Shown: positions 1 to 7,994, counted from the first letter of the stretch. The stretch is 55,290 bases of DNA from Cyclobacteriaceae bacterium (GCA_025455015.1 JALONI010000009.1:1-55290), one strand, 5' to 3'. The notes: a model not told the origin generated them from the letters alone. A program made the numbers and translations.

Positions 1-538
1 GTTTCGCACCAGCCCCGTAGGGGCGTGATGTGGGTATACCGATATTGCGTCCCTACGGGACGCGTTTCGCACCAGCCCCGTAGGGGCGTGATGTGGGTAG
101 CAGAGGACAGGTATTACCGCGCAGTGCCGTAGGCACGACATATTGGTTTGATGTCTTGAGGTGGTCATTATTTCGAACGGTGACAAAAATGTCGCCCCTA
201 CGGGGCTTGCTTGAAATCTCTGAATCGTGCTACCGATATTGCGTCCCTACGGGACGCGTTTCGCACCAGCCCCGCAGGGGCGTGATGTGGGTAGCAGAGG
301 ACAGGTATTGCCGCGCAGTGGCGTAGGCACGATATGTTGGTTTGTTGTCTTAGGGTGGTCATTATTTCGAACGGTGACAAAAATGTCGCCCCTACGGGGC
401 TTGCCTGAAATCCCCAAATTGTGCTACCGATATTGCGTCCCTACGGGACGCGTTCCGCACCAGCCCCGCAGGGGTGTGATGTCGGTAGCAGAGGATAGGT
501 ATTGCCGCGCAGTGCCGTAGGCACGATATATCGGGTCC
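1..538. repeat. Tandem array of 194-bp units made of nested palindromes
   Basis: The same landmark (CCGATATTG followed by a palindrome) recurs at 39, 233 and 427, an exact 194-base period, with a partial short unit at 1-36. Each unit carries several short palindromes with three-base centres: GCGTCCC/GGGACGC, GCCCC/GGGGC (twice) and GTGCC/GGCAC. Nearly all share the core CCTACGG or its complement CCGTAGG. Copies differ by scattered substitutions. No credible protein is encoded; open frames here only follow the repeat. It resembles the REP-like intergenic palindromes common in Bacteroidota genomes. It may continue beyond the left edge. Confidence 0.85.
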
Positions 539-593
539 ATGCATCGGCTGGTATTGGTTGTTTCAGATGACGACACCGCGCGGCATATGAACG

Positions 594-622
594 AAAAAGG
601 CACCCCTGTCGCGGGTCCTTTT
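594..622 (-). terminator. Probable rho-independent terminator of the NAD operon
   Basis: Read on the minus strand just after the last operon gene, AAAAGG-A-CCC pairs with GGG-TG-CCTTTT around a six-base loop, with one bulge, and the right arm runs into a T tract. The position directly after the stop at 628 fits the end of the six-gene transcript. Confidence 0.5.
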
Positions 623-627
623 ACACC

Positions 628-2163
628 CTACACCTTCTTCGCCACCATCACCATGCCCGTGACAGGCCACGGCATCGGCCTTAAACGGTCGTCTTGCAAC
701 ACCACCTTGCCCACCAACCGGTTTTTGACGATCCACTCGTTGGTGTACGCATACGATTGAGCCGACACGGTGAAGCCCACGCTTTCCAACACGTTTTTCC
801 ATTCGTCAAAATCCCAAAAGCAAAACATCTCGTGCATCTCGCTTTGCCAGTTGTCGACATAGTCCTTGCGGCTCATAAATTCACTCGCATCGCGTAGCGA
901 CAGGCGGAAGCAGCGGTCGCCCTGATGCTCTATTTCTTCGTAGTGCAGTGTGTAGCCTTCCCGCTTGCGGAAGTCGTGGGCGAAGCGATAGAAACGTGCC
1001 CGTGTGGAGAGCCCCTTGAGATATTCGGCCAGGGCTTCGCGTGTGGCAAAGTCGGCCAGGATGTCTTCGTTTCGCCCATCGGTGTCGGTCAACACCATGT
1101 GTACGAGTTGGTCTTTTTGGTACGGTCCTACCACATCGCGGTTTATCCACACGCCACCGGGCGCCAGCTCGTCATAACGGTTTTGGATGAAGGCCAACAG
1201 ATCGGCCCGGCTGCCGTAAGATTCGATTTCATGCGTGAGTGATGAGGAGTGGATCGTATTCATCGACTGGCGGTCAAACACCCGGCCTGTGACCGCGTTG
1301 CGCTGCGAAAAAAAGACAAATGGGTTGGTAAACTCGCCATTGTGTTTTCGTTGGTGGCACACGTCAAAAAGATGACGTGCCACTTCGATGCCATAGAAGT
1401 CCGATTCGCGGAAGCGCCCATCGGCACAGGCCAGTTTGATCCACGAGCCCACCGCACAGCCGATGTCTCCGATGCGGCCCGGTTGGATGAAGGCAGAAGT
1501 TTCTTGATACTTGAGTTGGGCGATGTCGTCCATTTGCCGCACATAGCTGTTGTAGTCGCGGGTGGTGGTGATGTCACCATCTGCGCTGATCATCGTGTCG
1601 CGGAAGAGTGTTTGCACTTTTTGTCCCAGGCGGTATTTTTTCCAGATGTCGTAGGAAGAAGAGTCGGTCAGGTCAGCGATGCGTTGGTTATGTTCCCACC
1701 CGGGGTCACGGGCGATCATCTCCACCACGTCCCAGGGCAGGGGTGTGTGGTGCTGCCAACCGGCTCGGTCGGCCAATTCGGCTGTAAACACATGAAAGCC
1801 ATCTTGCTCATACATCTCCAACACCGGGGTGGAGCAGACGACCTGCGTAGTCGCGGGAGTTAGCTCAAAAAGCCCTTCGCTTTCGTGTTTGATGCGCTTG
1901 CATGTGTACCGCGCAAAGCGGGGCACGTGGCCGATGTCGTCAATGCCATACACATAGCACGGCACCCCCAGTCGGTCGCCCATTTTTTCGAGCGCCAATG
2001 CGCGCAGGTGAAAGGGCAAGGGGTTTCTGCGCGTGTTGCTGTGGTTGGCGGAGGTGACGGCAAACAGGATGGCATCCACCGGATGTGCTGCGATCAGTTC
2101 TTTTAGATAATCAAATTGAAAACGCGTCAGCAGGTGGTGGCGGCCGGGGAAGAGCAGGAGCAT
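628..2163 (-). CDS. NMN adenylyltransferase-like domain fused to a SAM-dependent methyltransferase
   Basis: This 511-residue protein is the last gene of the NAD operon; its start overlaps the preceding stop by one base. Residues 1-135 resemble the nucleotidyltransferase fold of the NMN adenylyltransferase made by the first operon gene: GR near residue 7, TRRNPLPF at 44-51 (compare SRRNPLDF there) and VCSTPVLE at 109-116 in place of the usual SxTxxR motif. The HxGH catalytic signature is absent: where HEGH is expected the sequence has TRFQ (13-16). From about 190 to 511 it is a class I methyltransferase with a glycine-rich SAM loop (IGDIGCAVGS, 231-240) and a TIHSSSLTHEI stretch typical of this fold. 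Methyl acceptor unknown. I infer a catalytically dead or altered ligand-binding N-domain; the methyltransferase looks intact. No gene name is known to me. Confidence 0.75.
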   Translation of the reverse strand: MLLLFPGRHHLLTRFQFDYLKELIAAHPVDAILFAVTSANHSNTRRNPLPFHLRALALEKMGDRLGVPCYVYGIDDIGHVPRFARYTCKRIKHESEGLFELTPATTQVVCSTPVLEMYEQDGFHVFTAELADRAGWQHHTPLPWDVVEMIARDPGWEHNQRIADLTDSSSYDIWKKYRLGQKVQTLFRDTMISADGDITTTRDYNSYVRQMDDIAQLKYQETSAFIQPGRIGDIGCAVGSWIKLACADGRFRESDFYGIEVARHLFDVCHQRKHNGEFTNPFVFFSQRNAVTGRVFDRQSMNTIHSSSLTHEIESYGSRADLLAFIQNRYDELAPGGVWINRDVVGPYQKDQLVHMVLTDTDGRNEDILADFATREALAEYLKGLSTRARFYRFAHDFRKREGYTLHYEEIEHQGDRCFRLSLRDASEFMSRKDYVDNWQSEMHEMFCFWDFDEWKNVLESVGFTVSAQSYAYTNEWIVKNRLVGKVVLQDDRLRPMPWPVTGMVMVAKKV

Positions 2164-2954
2164 TACATACTTTTCCCAAACATAGTAGGAAAAACCCGCA
2201 GTTGGAATTGCTGAAGGACGGCAAGCATTGATACGGGCACGCGCCTCAACGCCTCTTGGCGAATCGGATCGGGAACCGGGCCATAGTAGGCTTCGGCTAT
2301 GCCGCCAGCCATGCAGGCGATGGTATCTGTATCCCCACCGATGGAGATGGCGTTGCGTATCGTCTCTTCATAGTGGTTGGACACGAGAAAAATAAAGATC
2401 GCTTCCGGCACAGAGCCCGGGGCTGTTGAGTCGAATTGGTAATGGGCGCGAAGCCAGGCGATGTCTTTGTCCAGCGTGTAGCCAAACTGTGTTTCGATGT
2501 ATTGTTTTATTTCAGGCTTTGAGCGTTTTTGACGGGCCATAAAAATAGCCGCAGCGATAGCCTGGGCGCCTTTGATCGCCTCCGGGTGATGGTGCGTGGG
2601 CAACGCACTTTGCTTAGCTACAGTCAGCACTTCCTCGAGCGACTGACATAGCCACGCCACGGGACTTACGCGCATGGCCGCACCATTACCAAAGCTTTTT
2701 CCCTGATCATCCGTATCACTAAACAACCACTCTTTAAAAAATTTTCCATATCCTGCGTCTGGAAACGCGCGTCCCCAGTATCGGTAACGATTAAAAAACG
2801 ATTGGTCATTCATCAACGCGTCTGCCACAGCCACGGTCAGCACCGAATCGTCCGATACGTGGGAGGATGCCGTGAAAAGATCAAAGTCAACTGTGCCGGG
2901 GTTGTTTACCTCATATACCGAACCGATAATGTCACCGATAATTGCTCCTTCCAT
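2163..2954 (-). CDS. ADP-ribosylglycohydrolase (DraG/ARH family)
   Basis: The 263-residue protein has the two metal-ligand signatures of the DraG/ARH family: SDDS (34-37, the usual [ST]DDT near the N-terminus) and GGDTDT (206-211), which together hold the binuclear magnesium site. It begins directly with the family's MEGAIIGDIIGS start. Family members remove ADP-ribose from proteins or from small conjugates. No secretion signal, so cytoplasmic. It lies three bases after the HAD gene and overlaps the fusion gene downstream, so it is firmly within the NAD operon. In that setting it would supply free ADP-ribose for the Nudix domain of the operon's first gene. The actual substrate (arginine-, serine- or thymidine-linked ADP-ribose) cannot be read from the sequence. 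Confidence 0.88.
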   Translation of the reverse strand: MEGAIIGDIIGSVYEVNNPGTVDFDLFTASSHVSDDSVLTVAVADALMNDQSFFNRYRYWGRAFPDAGYGKFFKEWLFSDTDDQGKSFGNGAAMRVSPVAWLCQSLEEVLTVAKQSALPTHHHPEAIKGAQAIAAAIFMARQKRSKPEIKQYIETQFGYTLDKDIAWLRAHYQFDSTAPGSVPEAIFIFLVSNHYEETIRNAISIGGDTDTIACMAGGIAEAYYGPVPDPIRQEALRRVPVSMLAVLQQFQLRVFPTMFGKSM

Positions 2955-2957
2955 TTG

Positions 2958-3371
2958 TTAGTGGGTAAGTGTTTTTAATATTTCAATCCAATCCCGTTCC
3001 CCGTCAAACCCGGCCTTGTCGTCCATCAGCACGTTGAAATAGAATTTGTCGACATAGTATCCGTAGCCGCCATTGGCCACCTCGGGGTTTTCGTTGATGT
3101 AGTCAAAGCGGATGCCGTGCTGCTCAAAGTAGGCCAGGTATTGCTCGATCTCATGCGGGTAGGAGCACGTGTACAAAATCCGTACGATGTCCGTGCGCTG
3201 CGACAGCACCCGCATCGCCTCTTTCGCCCCGGGATAAAACTCACGGCTGATTTCATTCGGCCGGTAGGTGGGTTTCAAGATGGTGCCGTGTATGTCAAAG
3301 GCCCAGTACGTCTTTTCCCACTTCTTTTCGCGGGCCAGCCGCAGGCAGGTATCAATGGCTCGTGTGATCAT
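2958..3371 (-). CDS. Small HAD-superfamily protein with an unusual DIHGT motif
   Basis: At 137 residues this is a minimal HAD fold without a large cap. Motif I reads DIHGT (26-30) and the C-terminal acidic motif reads MDDKAG (116-121). The first aspartate (nucleophile) is present, but the second, normally the general acid/base in DxDGT, is histidine. Phosphatase activity is therefore uncertain; a phosphotransfer, weak phosphatase or regulatory role is possible. It sits seven bases after prs and three before the ADP-ribosylglycohydrolase gene. In an NAD operon a nucleotide or ribose phosphate would be a natural ligand, but that is inference from context. Confidence 0.75.
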   Translation of the reverse strand: MITRAIDTCLRLAREKKWEKTYWAFDIHGTILKPTYRPNEISREFYPGAKEAMRVLSQRTDIVRILYTCSYPHEIEQYLAYFEQHGIRFDYINENPEVANGGYGYYVDKFYFNVLMDDKAGFDGERDWIEILKTLTH

Positions 3372-3378
3372 GGTCAGG

Positions 3379-4302
3379 TTATTCTTGTCGCAGACTTTTA
3401 TTGGCCATGATGCTCTCCATGGCCCATGCCAGCACCGGGGCGCAGCTTATCCGTTCGATTTTGGGGTGGTCCATCTCCTCGCGCACCGTATCGGAGATGA
3501 TCAGCTTGGCCAGGGCAGACCGACCAATCGTTTCCAGCGCCTGGCCACTCAACACGCCATGTGTGCAATACGCCCGTACGGAGAGGGCTCCCTGTTCCAC
3601 CAGCAAGTCAGCCGCTTTGCAAAGCGTACCGGCCGTGTCCACCAAGTCATCCACGATCACCACGTTTTTGCCGCGCACCTCGCCAATGACATCCATGCTG
3701 GCCACGGTGTTCGGCTTCAGCCGCTCTTTGTGGATAACCACCAAGTCGGCCGCCACGTGTTTTTTGTATTGCCGGATGCGCTTGATGCCGCCAAAGTCAG
3801 GGCTGCAGAGGCAGAGTGGCTCCAGCCGTTGCCGTTGGATGTGATCGATGAACAACCGCAACGAACTCAGCGGGTCCACCGGAATCTTGTAAAACCCTTC
3901 GATGGCGTTGGTGTGTAAGTCCAGCGTGATCATGCGGTCAGCCCCCATCGACTGAATCATGTCGGCCACCATACGCGAAGAGATGGACGTGCGCTGGCCG
4001 TCCCTGCGCTCCTGGCGGCTGTGGGGCAAGTAGGGGATCACCAAGATCACTTCGCGGGCGGATGACCTGCGGGCCGCGTCAATGGTCAGCAACAGCTCAA
4101 AGAAGTTTTCATACGGAGGATGGATTTTGGCCACGAGGAAGAGTGCCTGCCCGCGCACGCTTTCATCAAAGCGCACAAACAGCTCGCCATCCGAAAACTT
4201 TTCGACATGCGTTTGGTGCAGGGGTAACCCCAGCCGGGTGGCAATGGCGTGCGCCAGGTTTACCGCGGTGGAGGTGGCGTAGATTTGAAAGGGTGTGTCC
4301 AT
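3379..4302 (-). CDS. prs: Ribose-phosphate pyrophosphokinase (PRPP synthetase)
   Basis: The enzyme makes PRPP from ribose-5-phosphate and ATP. Diagnostic parts are FSDGE (36-40, usually FANGE), the ATP/metal histidine in TLDLH (H130), the SPDFGG turn (167-172) and the PRPP-binding loop VDDLVDTAGT (217-226). Length 307 is normal. The flexible catalytic loop at the usual KRR position reads IHKERL, so it is somewhat diverged, and this may be a dedicated second copy rather than the housekeeping enzyme; the rest of the genome would have to be searched. It lies 11 bases after the nicotinamide phosphoribosyltransferase gene, whose co-substrate is PRPP, which makes the functional link direct. Confidence 0.93.
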   Translation of the reverse strand: MDTPFQIYATSTAVNLAHAIATRLGLPLHQTHVEKFSDGELFVRFDESVRGQALFLVAKIHPPYENFFELLLTIDAARRSSAREVILVIPYLPHSRQERRDGQRTSISSRMVADMIQSMGADRMITLDLHTNAIEGFYKIPVDPLSSLRLFIDHIQRQRLEPLCLCSPDFGGIKRIRQYKKHVAADLVVIHKERLKPNTVASMDVIGEVRGKNVVIVDDLVDTAGTLCKAADLLVEQGALSVRAYCTHGVLSGQALETIGRSALAKLIISDTVREEMDHPKIERISCAPVLAWAMESIMANKSLRQE

Positions 4303-4313
4303 GCGTAGATGTT

Positions 4314-5738
4314 TTACAGTGGTAAGGCTTCCGCTATCCGGGCCCTGTTGCGTATGGCTTCAAAGGTGTAGTCGTGCAAGATGGCACCGTTTTCGAAAAC
4401 GGTCTCCAACACGTCCGCGCCCGCGTCCGTTTCGGCCACGGTTTGGTAACCTCCGTTTCGCACCAGCTTCAGGCGGCCTGCCTTTGACACCTTGAATGAC
4501 GGCACCAACTCCCCCTGGGCGTTGAGTTCGAGCGGTTGTTTGCGTACCGCGATGGCGTTGCCATTTACTTCGGCATAGGAGCATTTCAGCGCAAACTTCT
4601 GCGTGTCGCGGTTGACTTTCTGAAGCAAGGCTCCGCCCATGCCCAGCACCAGGTTTTCGGCCGAGATGCCCGATTCTTTCAAGCGGGCGTAGATTTGTTG
4701 AATGGAGGCGTAGTCCACGCCATCGCCTTGAATCACCCGCACTTGGGGGGGCAGCACGCGGTAGCCCTGGCTGTTCACCGTGAAGCCAAAGCGGTCGAAC
4801 AGCAAGTCAAATACTCGCAGCAGGGTCTGTTCCGGGTCGCCCGAGTCGGGGCGGATGACCCAGGTGCCGTTGCGCTGCAAGATCTGTTCTTTGAAGGCGC
4901 GGCCCCACAGCTCGCCCACGGCATGAAAGATATCGTACGAGTCGCTCACGCATGCCACAATGCCTTCCGGATACGCCTGAAGTACATGGGCGAATACGTC
5001 TTTTTCACCTGCTTTGCCGAGCAGTGTCATGATGGAGTGCTCGGTGGCCGGCACCGATAGCCCATAGGCCTGCCGGGCACCATAGTACCGCTTGGCCACG
5101 GCCGAGGCATACACGGTGTCGCTGCCGCTGAAATTCAAGAGGTGGGCCGAGCCACCAAGGCCTGCGCTCTCTACCGAGCTCACGCCCCGAAAGCCAAAGT
5201 CATTGAGCACAAAGTCGATGGCTCCGTGGGCCGCGCGATCGACCGTCTCATCAAAAGCGCGCTGCACTACGTGGCGGATTTCGCGCGACAGCGTAGCCAC
5301 CGTGCACGGATACCACACCTGCATCAGCAGCGTCTCCAAAAAGTTGGTCAGCCAGTAGCAGCGCGGGTCTGTGTTCTCGATCGACATCAACACATTGTGC
5401 GTAGGCACGGCCAAGCCTTCGGGCACGGCCTTGATTTTCACCGGCAAGTGCCCCCCGTGGGCGGACAAGATGTAGTCAAACCGGCTGCGGTCGAAGACAC
5501 CCGTCCGGCCAAACACTTCGTTAAGCAGCCCTTCGGCTTCGTCTACGTCTGCGCGTGTGAAGGCCGGCCCTTCCAGGTAGGCTTTCAGAAAATATTGCAG
5601 GCCATAGAATACGGTTTCATCAAACATACCGCCCCGGCTTTCGAGGTAGGAATAGATTTTTGTGGTGCCCGGCAGGTACAGTTTGTGGTGGCTGTATTTA
5701 TAGGCATCCGCCAGCAGAAGAAGGTTTTGTGTTTTCAT
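4314..5738 (-). CDS. nadV: Nicotinamide phosphoribosyltransferase (NAMPT/NadV)
   Basis: The enzyme joins nicotinamide to PRPP to give NMN, the first step of the two-step, deamidation-free salvage of nicotinamide. The 474-residue protein matches the family throughout: DAYKYSHH at 11-18, FSGSD with D207 (nicotinamide selectivity), the catalytic histidine in ATEHS (H234), RPDSGDP (296-302) and the phosphate-binding VIQGDG (335-340). H234 is the residue that is autophosphorylated in characterised homologues. The gene follows the adenylyltransferase gene by 12 bases. NadV-type salvage is scattered among bacteria and phages, so this operon may be laterally acquired, although its base composition does not stand out from its neighbours. 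Confidence 0.96.
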   Translation of the reverse strand: MKTQNLLLLADAYKYSHHKLYLPGTTKIYSYLESRGGMFDETVFYGLQYFLKAYLEGPAFTRADVDEAEGLLNEVFGRTGVFDRSRFDYILSAHGGHLPVKIKAVPEGLAVPTHNVLMSIENTDPRCYWLTNFLETLLMQVWYPCTVATLSREIRHVVQRAFDETVDRAAHGAIDFVLNDFGFRGVSSVESAGLGGSAHLLNFSGSDTVYASAVAKRYYGARQAYGLSVPATEHSIMTLLGKAGEKDVFAHVLQAYPEGIVACVSDSYDIFHAVGELWGRAFKEQILQRNGTWVIRPDSGDPEQTLLRVFDLLFDRFGFTVNSQGYRVLPPQVRVIQGDGVDYASIQQIYARLKESGISAENLVLGMGGALLQKVNRDTQKFALKCSYAEVNGNAIAVRKQPLELNAQGELVPSFKVSKAGRLKLVRNGGYQTVAETDAGADVLETVFENGAILHDYTFEAIRNRARIAEALPL

Positions 5739-5750
5739 CGCGATTGTCGG

Positions 5751-6647
5751 TTACGTGGCATACGTTGATAATAAGTGTAAAAGTTGTGGCGTGTGTTCTT
5801 CTGCGGTGCGGTTTTCGCTCATTAGCGCCCTCACGTCTGCGAGCGTAAACCAGTTCACTTCCGCGATGTCATCGCTGCCGGCAGGCTGGCCGGAGAGAAA
5901 GTCTGTGGAGAAGAGGCACGTGATGATCTTGTCGGCTTCGGCCCGGTAGCGCCAGTCGTCCACGCGGAATGATTTTTCGTAGTGCATGTCGGTGGTGTGG
6001 ATGTCGCCACATTCTTCGCGCAGCTCGCGGGCGGCAGCCATTTCATAGCTGTCGTCCGTGGGGTCCGAGAACCCTCCGAGCAGGCGCCATTGGTTGTCGA
6101 TGTCTTTGCGGCCCAGCAGCAGTTCTTTCTTTTGGTGTCGAAACACCGCGATGTCCACGGTGGGGTACACCTTTACGTAGGTGTTGGAGTAGGCGTAGAT
6201 GATGCCTGTGCGGAATTCTTCCGAGTCCAGCACGCGGTCGCTGATCTGTTCGCGGATGAGGGTGGCGCTGTGGCTCCCGGTTTCGGGCAGCTCAATCACG
6301 TCAAAGCGGCCGCTGTAGTAGGGGATGAAGCTGTCGCGGCTGCCGTAGAGTTTGAAGCGCGAACCCGGGAAGGTGTTGGCCAGCAGGGCATCTAAGTTTT
6401 GCGACCACTTGCTGTCGAGCGGGTGGTTGGCGAGGGGTAGCACCACCAGGTGGGGGTAGTGGCGTTTGATCATGCGTTCGCGTGTGTGGAAGTCGAGGGG
6501 GTTTCTGCGACTGCCGAGCACGGGCGACACGCCCATCACGAGCACGACTTTGTTGTGGTGCGTGCTCACGGAATCGATCAGGTGGCGGTGGCCCTCGTGC
6601 AGGTAGGGCGACTGAAAGCGGGCGATGATGACGCCAAGGGTGTTCAT
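5751..6647 (-). CDS. nadM: Bifunctional NMN adenylyltransferase / Nudix hydrolase (NadM-Nudix type)
   Basis: The first gene of the NAD operon. Residues 1-140 are a nucleotidyltransferase with ARFQ (9-12), an intact HxGH motif (HEGH, 17-20), SRRNPLDF (46-53) and SATLIR (127-132, the SxTxxR motif); this half makes NAD from NMN and ATP. Residues 155-298 are a Nudix hydrolase whose box starts at GG (191-192) and ends RELREECG (207-214); its spacing is one residue longer than the classic box and the first glutamate is replaced by aspartate. Known two-domain homologues, such as the Synechocystis and Francisella proteins, have ADP-ribose pyrophosphatase activity in the Nudix half. Length 298 is normal for that architecture. 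Start at 6647 leaves a short leader below the candidate operator. Confidence 0.93.
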   Translation of the reverse strand: MNTLGVIIARFQSPYLHEGHRHLIDSVSTHHNKVVLVMGVSPVLGSRRNPLDFHTRERMIKRHYPHLVVLPLANHPLDSKWSQNLDALLANTFPGSRFKLYGSRDSFIPYYSGRFDVIELPETGSHSATLIREQISDRVLDSEEFRTGIIYAYSNTYVKVYPTVDIAVFRHQKKELLLGRKDIDNQWRLLGGFSDPTDDSYEMAAARELREECGDIHTTDMHYEKSFRVDDWRYRAEADKIITCLFSTDFLSGQPAGSDDIAEVNWFTLADVRALMSENRTAEEHTPQLLHLLSTYAT

Positions 6648-6670
6648 GATCTTTTTGTGTTATTTATACG

Positions 6671-6713
6671 CAAATTAAAGAAGAAAGATTCACATCACGG
6701 CCGGTTAATGTGA
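6671..6713 (-). promoter_or_regulatory. Candidate promoter and operator of the NAD operon
   Basis: Minus-strand TTAATTTG at 6671-6678 matches the Bacteroidota -7 box TAnnTTTG in seven of eight positions and would give a leader of under 20 bases; no clear -33 TTG is seen. Just upstream an inverted repeat, TCACAT (6690-6695) and ATGTGA (6708-6713) with a 12-base spacer, covers the place where a repressor would block polymerase. The pairing is visible, but the binding protein is unknown. The NrtR-type gene at 8543 is the nearest candidate. Confidence 0.35.
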
Positions 6714-6781
6714 TATTTTTTGGGAGGGGGTGAACGCGAAAACGAATTTTCTGGGAATTCAGGCTGGTTTTGGGGGTTTTC

Positions 6782-6812
6782 TTGGATTTTTCGATCCCGG
6801 ATGCTACATTCG
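6782..6812 (+). promoter_or_regulatory. Candidate promoter of the DUF4268 gene
   Basis: TTG (6782-6784) is followed after exactly 20 bases by TACATTCG (6805-6812), a seven-of-eight match to TAnnTTTG. Transcription would begin near 6819, so translation must start downstream, at 6839 or 6872, rather than at the more upstream ATG of the open frame. Confidence 0.45.
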
Positions 6813-6871
6813 AAATAGGCACAGTTGAATATAGCCGAATGTTGGCTGCCACCTTAAACAGAATTTCAGTA

Positions 6872-7804
6872 ATGGACTTAGGAAAATTGAGAAACGTTTC
6901 TCCGAGACAAAAATGGAACAACGAAGCAAGAGATTTCACTCCGTGGATTGCTGAGAATATTGACCTGCTCAATAATGCCCTGGGACTTGAACTTGAAGTC
7001 GAGAACATTGAAGTTGCCGCAGGACCATATTCCGCTGACATTTTAGCAAAAGACACGGGCACAGGAAAGTATGTAATAATTGAGAACCAACTTGAGAAAA
7101 CAAATCACGACCATTTAGGAAAGGCATTGACCTACGCTTCAGTTTTGGACGCATCCACAATTATTTGGATTGCGACCGATTTTACTGAAGAACATACAAA
7201 AGCGTTAGACTGGTTAAATGACCATACAACAGACGAGATTTCTTGCTACGGGGTTCAAGTTGAACTTTGGCAAATTGACGACAGTAGACCAGCTATGAAA
7301 TTCAATGTGATCAGTCGACCAAATCAAGCTGTCCGACAGGCCGCAAAAGCCAAAGCCACGGATGAGTTGAGTCAGAGTAAGAAATTCCAACTCGACTTCT
7401 GGACAAAATTTAAAGACAAACTTGACAGAACAAGAAGAGTTTCATCAACCCAGACGCCACAAGCACAATACTGGTTTAACGTTGCTCTTGGTAAATCTCA
7501 CGTTCATCTTTCAAATACTTGCAACACTGACGTGAACACCGTTGGAGTTAGAGTTTACATTGGAAATAAAGCCAGCGAGAAAACACTTCCGTTCCTTGAA
7601 AGTAGAAAAGAAGAAATAGAACGGGCCATCGGACAAAAGCTGCAATGGAATCCAAATCCGGAGAACAGAGACAAGGTTATCGTACTTAATTATAAGACCG
7701 ACTTTAAAGACGATAAAAAAATTGACGAGGCTTTAGACTGGTTGGTCGATTACACAGTCAAGTTTCGAGATATATTTTCAAAAGTAATTAGGGATTTGGA
7801 TTGA
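6872..7804 (+). CDS. DUF4268-type protein with a nuclease-like N-terminal half
   Basis: From the ATG at 6872 the protein is 310 residues and begins MDLGKL followed by an ARDFTPWIAENIDLL stretch, the usual start of this family. An ATG at 6839 is also possible; the frame's earlier ATG lies upstream of the candidate promoter. Residues 45-80 carry a pattern like a PD-(D/E)xK nuclease core (ADILAKD then VIIENQLEKTNHDHLGK), with ExQ where many nucleases have ExK. The C-terminal half holds DUF4268, common in stand-alone restriction-like or accessory proteins. Codon use is AT-richer than that of flanking genes, suggesting transfer. It diverges from the NAD operon. A defence role is possible but not shown. 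Confidence 0.75.
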   Translation: MDLGKLRNVSPRQKWNNEARDFTPWIAENIDLLNNALGLELEVENIEVAAGPYSADILAKDTGTGKYVIIENQLEKTNHDHLGKALTYASVLDASTIIWIATDFTEEHTKALDWLNDHTTDEISCYGVQVELWQIDDSRPAMKFNVISRPNQAVRQAAKAKATDELSQSKKFQLDFWTKFKDKLDRTRRVSSTQTPQAQYWFNVALGKSHVHLSNTCNTDVNTVGVRVYIGNKASEKTLPFLESRKEEIERAIGQKLQWNPNPENRDKVIVLNYKTDFKDDKKIDEALDWLVDYTVKFRDIFSKVIRDLD

Positions 7805-7994
7805 GAAGCCAGGAGCGAACAGCAGCTCGTGTGGATAGTTTGTTGGGCGAAGATAGCCTAGACTAGTAGCAGTCTGTCGGCATTTTTACTTTTGGTCTAT
7901 ATGGTCAGCGACCAACCAGTGCCGAATCGCCTTCTTCGATTTTTGTCTATGTTATGGACAATAGCCTTAGGATAACATAGAAAACTAGAATGAC

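Noticed and set aside
93-520. Two overlapping plus-strand open frames within the left-edge repeats
   Set aside because: They only follow the 194-bp repeat, with repeated residues caused by the repeat and no protein-like composition.
1-538. CRISPR array at the left edge
   Set aside because: Units are 194 bases with no unique spacers; the copies are similar over their whole length.
628-6647. The NAD operon as part of a prophage
   Set aside because: Phages can carry nadV and nadM, but no capsid, tail, terminase or integrase gene is near, and composition matches the chromosome.
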